A stretch of DNA of 28,963 nt, from the IMG/VR virus record IMGVR_UViG_3300000232_000002, positions 1 to 28,963 of that record; one strand, written 5' to 3'. Positions 1-5,092 of this stretch are shown here, piece after piece (the first letter of the stretch is position 1; the number at the start of each line of letters is the position of its first letter). Source of the stretch: a virus. Position numbers and translations under genes: made by a program. The notes below the pieces were generated by a model, which was given only the letters and a program-made list of their open reading frames with translations, had not been told where the DNA came from and did not search any database.

Positions 1-95
1 TTAGTAGTGAAAAAGGAATGAGTAGCTTTCTAACCAAAAGATACGGTTATACAGATGTGTATAGCCTAAACGATTTTAGAAAAATAGATGAATAG
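1..95 (+). CDS. 3' end of an unidentified gene (partial)
   Basis: One frame is open from the left edge of the window (first full codon at base 3) to a TAG at 93-95. It gives the last 30 residues of a protein that ends in SLNDFRKIDE. An internal ATG at 18 has no usable ribosome site, because the AAGGA touches it directly, so I read this as the tail of a gene that starts outside the window. A terminator-like hairpin at 133-154 follows. Nothing in the short tail allows a function call. Confidence 0.5.
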   Translation, partial: SSEKGMSSFLTKRYGYTDVYSLNDFRKIDE

Positions 96-132
96 TATAC
101 TATAAAGTATATAGCAGTTCTCTAAGCCTTAC

Positions 133-154
133 AGTATCCTCCTAGGAGGGTATT
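133..154 (+). terminator. probable terminator hairpin
   Basis: A palindrome centred on CCTCCTAGGAGG folds into a stem of about nine pairs, two of them G-U, with a CTAG loop. It is followed by ATTAAGG rather than a clean T run. It lies between the truncated first gene and the gene at 195, where transcription termination or attenuation is expected. A smaller hairpin, AAGGT-ttac-ACCTT, follows at 158-171. Confidence 0.5.
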
Positions 155-194
155 ATTAAGGTTTACACCTTATAAATCAAACAAGGAACTACAA

Positions 195-824
195 ATGATA
201 ATCACCTTGAATTATAAACACTTACCTAAGTTATTTACAGGTAAAAACAGTAGCACAGACTACAGATGGTGTAATACCATCAAAACCTTAGAAAACTATT
301 TCCTCATAGGTAAATCCTATAAGGAACAACCATACTTTGAAAATACTATATCCATGCCATTATACTCATGGCAATGGAATAAAAGACTCACTGCTATAGT
401 AGTACCACTAACCCAATTAACTACCTTTAAAACCCTGTTTACTAAGAACATAGTAGGTATTAATAATCGTTATATGGAATTACTAAAAGAGAATACTCTC
501 AATCCATTTGAGTATCAACCTAAAGAGGTCACTATCACAGTAGTAGAAAGTGAAGATGGCTATAGAAGCAATAACTCTATAGATAAAACCCTACTACCAA
601 TAGAGGTCTTAGAACTAGAGTTTGAACCTCTAATAAGCACCCTAAAGACTCAAGTACTAGAAGAACAATTAGCATTTAAAGCTCTTTACTTCAACGAAAT
701 CGAATTGCTAGATTTATCCTCATATGAGTTAAAGATAGTAACTGATTGGAACTCTATAAACGACATTCCAGAAGATACTGTTCTACAGCTCATAAACAAG
801 GCTACAATCCATCTTAGGGGATAA
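195..824 (+). CDS. hypothetical protein, 209 aa
   Basis: This ORF starts with ATG after an AAGGA site (about 184-188) and ends with TAA at 822-824, inside a hairpin. I do not recognise the family. The N-terminal half is rich in aromatic and basic residues (for example YRWCNTIKTLENYF near residues 23-36). The C-terminal half is acidic and leucine/isoleucine rich (near residues 135-185), as in small soluble phage proteins that make protein contacts. No signal peptide, membrane segment, nucleotide-binding loop or cysteine cluster is visible. It is flanked by hairpins on both sides, so it may be its own transcription unit between two blocks. Codon use matches the neighbouring phage genes (AGA for Arg, TTA/CTA for Leu). 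Confidence 0.75.
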   Translation: MIITLNYKHLPKLFTGKNSSTDYRWCNTIKTLENYFLIGKSYKEQPYFENTISMPLYSWQWNKRLTAIVVPLTQLTTFKTLFTKNIVGINNRYMELLKENTLNPFEYQPKEVTITVVESEDGYRSNNSIDKTLLPIEVLELEFEPLISTLKTQVLEEQLAFKALYFNEIELLDLSSYELKIVTDWNSINDIPEDTVLQLINKATIHLRG

Positions 825-835
825 CCCTAAGGATT
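806..835 (+). terminator. terminator-like hairpin overlapping the stop codon
   Basis: CTTAGGG (813-819) and CCCTAAG (825-831) form a perfect 7-bp stem around a 5-nt loop. The outer arms AATC and GATT can extend the stem past a small bulge. The TAA stop of the preceding gene lies in the loop. No strong T tract follows, so this may be an RNA-processing or attenuating hairpin instead of a full terminator. Confidence 0.5.
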
Positions 836-851
836 GCTATTGCCTAACCCA

Positions 852-866
852 TTATAGAGGCTATAA
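852..866 (+). promoter_or_regulatory. 6-bp stem, 3-nt loop hairpin; possible virion RNA polymerase promoter
   Basis: TTATAG, loop AGG, CTATAA is a perfect short hairpin in the 136-nt gap before the gene at 961. N4 virion RNA polymerase is known to recognise hairpins with a 5-7 bp stem and a 3-nt loop with a central purine, and this window encodes such a polymerase. The link to that enzyme is inference from shape only. N4 early promoters lie at the genome end, which this gap is not known to be. Confidence 0.25.
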
Positions 867-960
867 AGGTAAATACAAGCGATTATGGAGAGATGTACAA
901 GTATATCTTTCTATAGCTACTTAACACATAGCTAAACCAAAACAGTAAGGATATACAACA

Positions 961-1461
961 ATGAACCTATTAAAACCATTTGAAGTAGTTGTCCCTAAAG
1001 ATAACTACAAACAAATTATCAACAACATTCACATTGATGCTGACAACGTAGTAGCTACAGATACTAGACTACTACTAATCAAACATCATGGATGGAATAT
1101 ATCCACTCCATTTGTTATAGTAAACCAAAAGGTAAAGAAGAATATCATTCCATTTACAGGTACTTGGGAGGATATGAAGATTAATGATAGTCTTCAATAT
1201 CCTAACTACAAACACATTATCCCTTTAGAAAGTAATGTGGAGAGTTTAAAAATACCAAAAGAAGAAACACTTAAAACAGCATTATATAGACTGTCTACAT
1301 ACTACTCGGTAGTAGTAGACTACCTAGACCATGCAACTAAGCTAAACAAGCTAAATAAACTACTAGGAGAAATAGTATACGTTGGATATACTAATCAAAT
1401 GGTAGTCCTCAAATCATCTAATGGATACATACTGTATCTAATGAGATATACACTTACATAA
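961..1461 (+). CDS. probable beta sliding-clamp-like protein
   Basis: This 166-residue protein shows two landmarks of the DnaN clamp fold. NVVATDTRLLLI (residues 29-40) resembles the clamp strand pattern 'ATDgxRL'. YPNYKHIIP (80-88) matches the 'FPDYxRVIP' signature that precedes the second half of a clamp domain. The C-terminus (147-166, VVLKSSNGYILYLMRYTLT) resembles the closing strands of a clamp, 'vvMPmrl'. A bacterial DnaN has three domains in about 366 residues, so this would be a reduced clamp or a clamp-like protein of roughly one domain plus. If correct, it could act as a processivity or docking factor for the family A polymerase at 12088, although it is encoded 11 kb away. AAGGA lies 10 nt upstream of the ATG. 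The call rests on motifs only. Confidence 0.5.
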   Translation: MNLLKPFEVVVPKDNYKQIINNIHIDADNVVATDTRLLLIKHHGWNISTPFVIVNQKVKKNIIPFTGTWEDMKINDSLQYPNYKHIIPLESNVESLKIPKEETLKTALYRLSTYYSVVVDYLDHATKLNKLNKLLGEIVYVGYTNQMVVLKSSNGYILYLMRYTLT

Positions 1462-1470
1462 GGATACCCA

Positions 1471-1836
1471 ATGACACCTAGACTGCAACTACAAGTAAAG
1501 ACAATCAATAAACTCATAAACGAAATAGGAAAACCAATTAAAGACCTAGACATAGTATTCCTAGATAGTGTAGAATTCAGTATAGACAATACTCTGGTAA
1601 CTCTTCATAAAGAAGAATTATTAGATAATAACTTTAACCCTATATCTTCACAACATACAGAAGAAGACATTATAGGATTATTAGCCAGAGCATTGACGTA
1701 CCAACAAATACTAGATGCCTATAATGCCAATACAAGTACGCTGTATACAGTAGATTATGACCCTATGGTTCAGGGAGAGTATTACGCTGATATAAGTAGT
1801 ATTGGCATTGGTATTGAACCAAAAGCTTGTCAGTAA
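1471..1836 (+). CDS. hypothetical protein, 121 aa
   Basis: This ORF starts with ATG 9 nt after the clamp-like gene, with AAGGA (1461-1465) directly upstream, so the two are probably co-transcribed. The protein is acidic and soluble. Its first 30 residues are amphipathic (QLQVKTINKLINEIGKPIKD) and likely helical. The C-terminal 25 residues are rich in Tyr, Asp, Gly and Ile. I see no recognised domain, membrane segment or metal site. The ending, IEPKACQ, is followed by a 31-nt gap before the membrane peptide genes. Confidence 0.7.
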   Translation: MTPRLQLQVKTINKLINEIGKPIKDLDIVFLDSVEFSIDNTLVTLHKEELLDNNFNPISSQHTEEDIIGLLARALTYQQILDAYNANTSTLYTVDYDPMVQGEYYADISSIGIGIEPKACQ

Positions 1837-1867
1837 TGACCAACCAACCAAATACAAAGGACAACAA

Positions 1868-1945
1868 ATGAATAAATTAGATACAGTCGGACTAGTGATG
1901 TTTGTAACAATAACTCTATTAGTATTAATAGTGGTATTAGTATGA
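1868..1945 (+). CDS. 25-aa membrane peptide
   Basis: A very small ORF starts at ATG 1868, 7 nt after an AAGGA site, and encodes MNKLDTVGLVMFVTITLL followed by LIVVLV. It is a single hydrophobic helix with a charged N-terminus. Its TGA (1943-1945) overlaps the ATG of the next small membrane gene as ATGA, which suggests translational coupling. It stands first in a run of overlapping genes that ends with two murein hydrolases. A role as a mini-holin or in holin timing is therefore possible, but this is inferred from position only. Confidence 0.5.
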   Translation: MNKLDTVGLVMFVTITLLVLIVVLV

Positions 1946-2097
1946 AAATCATCATTACATTAGTAGTATTACTACACTTAGTAGTAGCCATAACAGCATA
2001 TACTACATTTAACTACGTAGAAAATACAGATGATACATATACCGTAATAGATGGTAACGGTACATACGTAATTGTAGGAGTAGATAATGAAAGCTAA
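1942..2097 (+). CDS. 51-aa protein with N-terminal membrane segment; lysis-cassette candidate
   Basis: The ORF starts in an ATGA overlap with the 25-aa peptide gene and overlaps the start of the transglycosylase-like gene by 11 nt. Residues 2-20 (KIIITLVVLLHLVVAITAY) form a signal-anchor-like hydrophobic stretch. The remaining 31 residues are polar and acidic (ENTDDTYTVIDGNG) and would lie in the periplasm if the anchor inserts N-in. No lipobox cysteine is present, so it is not an outer-membrane spanin. It could be a holin, an antiholin or an inner-membrane spanin component. The gene overlaps support it as real, but its function is inferred from context. Confidence 0.5.
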   Translation: MKIIITLVVLLHLVVAITAYTTFNYVENTDDTYTVIDGNGTYVIVGVDNES

Positions 2098-2764
2098 GAA
2101 TGTAGTATTAGTATTACCATTACTTCTATTAGGGGTATCTTTAATGATGCCTACTAAAGAAGAAGCAACCAAAGAAAAACCTATTAGTATTACTACCACT
2201 AACGGTACAGTAGCTCCACTAGCTAAATCTAGTACTACATATGGCAAAGACATACTACTAGCCATAGACAATAGTACTAGAAACAATAAGAAAGGATTCT
2301 TTGATACTATCGTAGAGATAGAGTCCTTAACTCATCCTAGAGCTAAGAATTCATCTCACTATGGCTTTTGTCAATTAAATGAGTATTGGGGTTCTACTCA
2401 CGCAGGAGAAGCATGGGATAAAGAAAAGACAGACATAGTAGAACAGATAAAAGCTTGTGAGAAACACTTTGCTTTATGTAGACAACAAACTAAATCTGAT
2501 GTAGATGTACTCAACTACTTAGCTCACCAACAAGGCTTTGGTGGTTATAAGGCAGTAATGAATTTCATAAACTATGATAAACCACTACCAACTAACGTAG
2601 TGAGAAATATCAATAGTAATCTATGGAGTAGAGCCTTAGACTTAGCTAAATATGATATACACAGTAGAGAAGTGCAAAGACACTTAGTAGCTACATGGTT
2701 TAACAAGTATATAGCTCTAATAGAGGACACTATGGATGCTATCCATACAGAGACAATAGAATGA
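2087..2764 (+). CDS. lytic transglycosylase (SLT)-like murein hydrolase
   Basis: Residues 5-21 are a hydrophobic signal or anchor segment, followed by a Thr/Lys-rich linker to about residue 50. The catalytic region shows the three SLT signatures in order. IVEIESLTHPRAKN (75-88) holds the presumed catalytic Glu79 before Ser80. HYGFCQL (91-97) matches the 'G-x-x-Q' motif. YLAHQQGFGG (144-153) stands in place of 'AYNxGxG'. Such enzymes cleave the MurNAc-GlcNAc bond of peptidoglycan to a 1,6-anhydro product. With an N-terminal anchor and lysis-gene neighbours it may be an exported endolysin, although phages also use this fold in virions to open the wall during entry. The start ATG lies inside the preceding small gene, and the stop overlaps the next gene as ATGATG. 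Confidence 0.65.
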   Translation: MKAKNVVLVLPLLLLGVSLMMPTKEEATKEKPISITTTNGTVAPLAKSSTTYGKDILLAIDNSTRNNKKGFFDTIVEIESLTHPRAKNSSHYGFCQLNEYWGSTHAGEAWDKEKTDIVEQIKACEKHFALCRQQTKSDVDVLNYLAHQQGFGGYKAVMNFINYDKPLPTNVVRNINSNLWSRALDLAKYDIHSREVQRHLVATWFNKYIALIEDTMDAIHTETIE

Positions 2765-3054
2765 TGTACGAATCCCTATCTACTAAGCATACAGCTAATA
2801 ACTTTGGTAAAGTATACCTCAACAACGAGGAAGTAAAGTATTATCCAACAGGTATACACAAACTAGTAGTCACATATAAGGATGATACTACTATCAACTA
2901 CACTAAGGATGGAATACCTCATTCCATTCTACTAAATACAGATGATGAGGTTAAAAATACCCTAATACAGTTACCACTTAACATAACCTACAAAGGTATG
3001 TATGTAACTGATTACAAGGGTAATACATTACTACTAGTAAGGAGAATGAATTGA
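2761..3054 (+). CDS. hypothetical protein, 97 aa
   Basis: This small soluble protein is encoded between the two murein hydrolase genes, with a 4-nt overlap to the gene before and a 4-nt overlap to the gene after. It is basic and beta-strand-like (VKYYPTGIHKLVVTYKDD, then a repeat of similar alternating hydrophobic strands towards the C-terminus), with no membrane segment or signal peptide. I do not recognise it. Its tight coupling to both hydrolase genes suggests it belongs to the lysis unit, perhaps as an accessory or inhibitor. Confidence 0.65.
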   Translation: MMYESLSTKHTANNFGKVYLNNEEVKYYPTGIHKLVVTYKDDTTINYTKDGIPHSILLNTDDEVKNTLIQLPLNITYKGMYVTDYKGNTLLLVRRMN

Positions 3055-3620
3055 GTAACTTTAATATTATGTTAACCAACCTACAAAAGCTAGAGTTCAG
3101 TAGTAAGAGAAACGAACTCTACAAAGTACCAAACAGTAAAACATACTCATATATGGGAGTATATCCATATACAGAACTACCAAGTAGTAGTGAAATAGCT
3201 AGAGCTATAGAAGAATTTGATACTCTTCCTGATGCATCATTGCATCTTCATTACTACTTATACAATACACTAAGGGAAGAGGTAAGAATCCACCATAGAA
3301 AGCTATGGGACAAGTCTAGGATGTACCTAGACGAACTACCTACCAAATTGAGTGTAAAGCTATATATCTTCTTACTTAACGTGGGAATACATAGAGCTAG
3401 AGATGTAGTAGAAGTACTACAAACCATATTAGGTAATATCCCAATTGATGGATGTATGGGAAACATTACCATTGATGCAATCAACAATACCAATACAGAT
3501 GAGTTAGTAGCTAAGTTTGATGAATGTCAACTAAACTACTACAAAGGTAGTCTTGATATTAATAAGATTACCTATGAAGTAGAACTACCATCAAACCTAG
3601 GGAGAAAACGAGATGTATAG
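3051..3620 (+). CDS. GH108-type N-acetylmuramidase (N4 gp61-like endolysin)
   Basis: The C-terminal half (about residues 85-165) follows the GH108 plus PG_binding_3 pattern closely: LWDKSRMYLDELPTKLSVK, then FLLNVGIHRARDVVEVLQ and PIDGCMGNITIDAI. These correspond to 'lP..va..lfD..vN.G...A...LQ' and 'DG.iG..T..ai'. The catalytic Glu expected near the N-terminus is plausibly Glu15, but the usual 'EGGY...DPGG' segment is degraded here to EFSSKRNELYKVPNSKTYSY. N4 gp61 is the founding N-acetylmuramidase of this family. No signal peptide or anchor is visible, so export would need a holin. The start is TTG at 3051, six nt after AAGGAG; the next ATG (3069) lacks a site. The 189-aa length is normal for the family. 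Confidence 0.65.
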   Translation: MSNFNIMLTNLQKLEFSSKRNELYKVPNSKTYSYMGVYPYTELPSSSEIARAIEEFDTLPDASLHLHYYLYNTLREEVRIHHRKLWDKSRMYLDELPTKLSVKLYIFLLNVGIHRARDVVEVLQTILGNIPIDGCMGNITIDAINNTNTDELVAKFDECQLNYYKGSLDINKITYEVELPSNLGRKRDV

Positions 3621-3855
3621 TGAATATGCAGAATTTGATACAATAGAGAAGATAGCAGAACATATCATCAAAAAGAAAGTAGGTACTTATGCTACTACTA
3701 AAACCCAACTATACCAATGGGCTTTATCTCTAGTATGCAACAATGCTTTCCACAACAACTTACCTTTCAGTAATGCTTGGAGTGAGAAAGCAGATGCAGT
3801 AGTAGACTACATTATAGACAATGACAAGTGTATTGTACCTATTTTAGACATATAG
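3613..3855 (+). CDS. hypothetical protein, 80 aa
   Basis: This is the last gene before the long non-coding region. It overlaps the muramidase gene by 8 nt and so closes the same operon. The predicted protein is mostly helical, with a basic stretch (HIIKKKVGTYATTKTQLYQW, residues 17-36) and an acidic C-terminus. No membrane segment or recognised motif is visible. I have no basis for a function beyond its place at the end of the lysis block. Confidence 0.6.
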   Translation: MYSEYAEFDTIEKIAEHIIKKKVGTYATTKTQLYQWALSLVCNNAFHNNLPFSNAWSEKADAVVDYIIDNDKCIVPILDI

Positions 3856-3879
3856 GGAATACCTCATCAGTAATAATCC

Positions 3880-3899
3880 ATTTAAGGGCTATTTATGTA
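3880..3899 (+). promoter_or_regulatory. 20-nt intergenic element, copy 1
   Basis: ATTTAAGGGCTATTTATGTA matches the element at 7521-7540 at 18 of 20 positions. It lies just after the lysis operon at the start of the long non-coding region. Recurrence only between genes suggests a promoter or regulator site, perhaps for a phage-encoded RNA polymerase. The next + strand gene is about 900 nt away. Confidence 0.35.
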
Positions 3900-4086
3900 C
3901 GTTTAAACAGTATATCGTTTAGATTAACATAATTAGCCTTTAAACTACTAAACACACTTTAGAATACAAACATACTACCTTACTACAAATAAACCATTCT
4001 ATACCCTATTACATAACTACAATAAGTATACTTACTGATTTAGTAAATAAATACCTATAGTAGTAAACCTAATATGTAGTAATTGA

Positions 4087-4163
4087 GGTATATAGTATTT
4101 TCCCTAGAATGAGTAATACTGTATATCTATAGTATTCAATCTGGTATATAGTATTTTCCTTAG
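4087..4163. repeat. pair of 21-nt direct repeats
   Basis: The sequence GGTATATAGTATTTTCCCTAG at 4087-4107 recurs at 4143-4163 with one change (C to T near the 3' end). The two starts are 56 nt apart. A partial third copy, CTATAGTATTTCTTTTAGG, lies near 4281-4299. No coding function is present, so these are likely protein-binding or promoter elements. Confidence 0.55.
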
Positions 4164-4484
4164 TATGCAGAAGTACTATCTATACTGTTTAAATACACGT
4201 AATAGTACCTAGAATCGATTTAAACTACCTAAGAGGTATCTTTACCTAGGTAATCTATTTAAATGGACTAGAATACCTCATCTATAGTATTTCTTTTAGG
4301 TAGTTTTGATTTTTTGATTGATTAATTTAAAAAGAGAAAAGAGAAGTATACCTAGTATACACACACTACATACTCCAAAGTACCTTAGACATACTACGGT
4401 ATATTCCGTAAACTACATATACCTTGATGTCTGGTACATTTACGTATTACGTGTGGAGGTAGTAGTATTATTGTAGTATGTAGA

Positions 4485-4529
4485 TTTGTCACAAAGTGCA
4501 TAGAAGTATATTTCTAATTTTGTCACAAA
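4485..4529. repeat. two copies of TTTGTCACAAA
   Basis: The 11-mer is itself an odd palindrome (TTTGT-C-ACAAA) and occurs at 4485-4495 and 4519-4529, 34 nt apart, about three helical turns. Symmetric half-sites in the same helical phase suggest a site for a dimeric regulator or replication protein. Confidence 0.45.
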
Positions 4530-4558
4530 AAAATTCTGTATAGAAAAAAATAATTTCT

Positions 4559-4626
4559 ACAGGGTTTGTACAGGGTTTGTACATCGAGTAAATCCCACAA
4601 TATAGTGGTTTGTGTATGGTTTGTAT
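4559..4626 (+). repeat. phased GGTTTGT iterons
   Basis: ACAGGGTTTGT is repeated in tandem (4559-4569, 4570-4580). Two further GGTTTGT cores follow at 4607-4613 and 4618-4624. The four cores start at 4563, 4574, 4607 and 4618, so the spacings are 11, 33 and 11 nt, all multiples of about one helical turn. This is the arrangement expected for cooperative binding on one DNA face, as in iteron origins or operator arrays. Confidence 0.55.
4577..4606 (+). promoter_or_regulatory. possible sigma70-like promoter
   Basis: TTGTAC (4577-4582) and TATAGT (4601-4606) are separated by 18 nt and overlap the iteron array, so binding at the repeats could control it. It would fire towards the ribbon-helix-helix gene at 4793. 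Such matches occur by chance in AT-rich DNA. Confidence 0.25.
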
Positions 4627-4721
4627 GGGGTAAAATAAGGGTTCATTCTACGTAAAAAACCACTCATTTTGTAAGTTAAAATGACTGGTTTAACAATTGA
4701 TATTAGAAAAAAAAGAGGTTG

Positions 4722-4760
4722 TATTACATTAAGGTTATTATAAGTTACTTAAGTGTAATA
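4722..4760. promoter_or_regulatory. 12-bp inverted repeat upstream of the ribbon-helix-helix gene
   Basis: TATTACATTAAG (4722-4733) pairs with CTTAAGTGTAATA (4748-4760) apart from one bulged G, around a 14-nt spacer. It ends 32 nt before the start codon at 4793. It could be an operator for autoregulation or an RNA hairpin in the leader. Confidence 0.45.
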
Positions 4761-4792
4761 TACGAATATAAATAAAACATAAAGGATTAAAC

Positions 4793-4990
4793 ATGAAAAA
4801 TACACATGAGATTCCATTGAAGAATACATGGAGAATAAATAGAAACTTGAAATCTATGGCAGTTAGAATTGATGCAGATATATTAGAGAAATTCGTTAGA
4901 TTAGCTAAGGAAAAAGGTTTTCGTCAAAATGTACTTATGCAAAGAGCTATGTTATTAGCGATTGAAGAGATGGAACAGTTAGAGGATTAG
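4793..4990 (+). CDS. ribbon-helix-helix (Arc/CopG-type) DNA-binding protein
   Basis: In this 65-residue protein, residues 20-27 (KSMAVRID) form the likely beta strand. They are followed by helix 1 (ADILEKFVRLAKEKG, 28-42) and helix 2 (NVLMQRAMLLAIEEMEQ, 46-62), the order and size of an Arc/CopG/MetJ fold. Such proteins dimerise and insert the paired strands into the DNA major groove. It is the first gene after the long control region. AAAGGA lies 6-11 nt upstream of the ATG. Inverted repeats lie on both sides of the gene (4722-4760, 4995-5038, 5042-5069), so it probably regulates its own unit and the helicase gene after it. Alternatively it could bind the origin-like repeats. Confidence 0.65.
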   Translation: MKNTHEIPLKNTWRINRNLKSMAVRIDADILEKFVRLAKEKGFRQNVLMQRAMLLAIEEMEQLED

Positions 4991-4994
4991 AGGA

Positions 4995-5038
4995 AAAGCT
5001 ATCAGTATTTAAGTTTTCCAAGACTACCTGATAGCTTT
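4995..5038. terminator. 11-bp perfect inverted repeat (terminator or operator)
   Basis: AAAGCTATCAG (4995-5005) and CTGATAGCTTT (5028-5038) are exact reverse complements separated by 22 nt. The repeat starts 5 nt after the stop of the ribbon-helix-helix gene. A T-rich arm end supports a weak terminator, but the long loop fits an operator equally well. Confidence 0.5.
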
Positions 5039-5041
5039 AAA

Positions 5042-5069
5042 ATGGTATAGAACATCATAACTATACCAT
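5042..5069. promoter_or_regulatory. 9-bp perfect inverted repeat, likely operator
   Basis: ATGGTATAG (5042-5050) and CTATACCAT (5061-5069) are exact reverse complements around a 10-nt spacer. It lies 24 nt before the helicase ATG at 5093, next to an AAGGAAG ribosome site. The centre-to-centre spacing of about 19 nt fits a dimeric or tetrameric repressor. The ribbon-helix-helix protein encoded just upstream is the obvious candidate ligand. Confidence 0.5.
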
Positions 5070-5092
5070 ACAGTAACTTAAAAGGAAGTGAA

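Larger units (their letters stand above)
3856..4792. other. 0.94-kb non-coding control region (possible origin/promoter region)
   Basis: No ORF with a ribosome site is visible on either strand, which is unusual in an otherwise gene-packed window. The region is very AT rich and holds a 20-nt element shared with 7521, two 21-nt direct repeats, two TTTGTCACAAA copies, a phased GGTTTGT array, a possible sigma70-like promoter and a 12-bp inverted repeat just before the ribbon-helix-helix gene. It separates the lysis block from the replication block, both on the + strand. A regulatory region, a replication origin, or both is the most economical reading. No hairpin-bounded small RNA could be supported. 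Confidence 0.6.

Noticed and set aside
1978-2286. 102-codon minus-strand frame that looks like a membrane protein
   Set aside because: It is antisense to the two lysis genes; GTA/TAC-rich coding sequence gives hydrophobic translations on the other strand. No ribosome site.
3856-4792. CRISPR array, tRNA or small protein gene in the long gap
   Set aside because: Repeats are too few and irregular for CRISPR. No tRNA T-arm or cloverleaf pattern was seen. Short frames lack ribosome sites.
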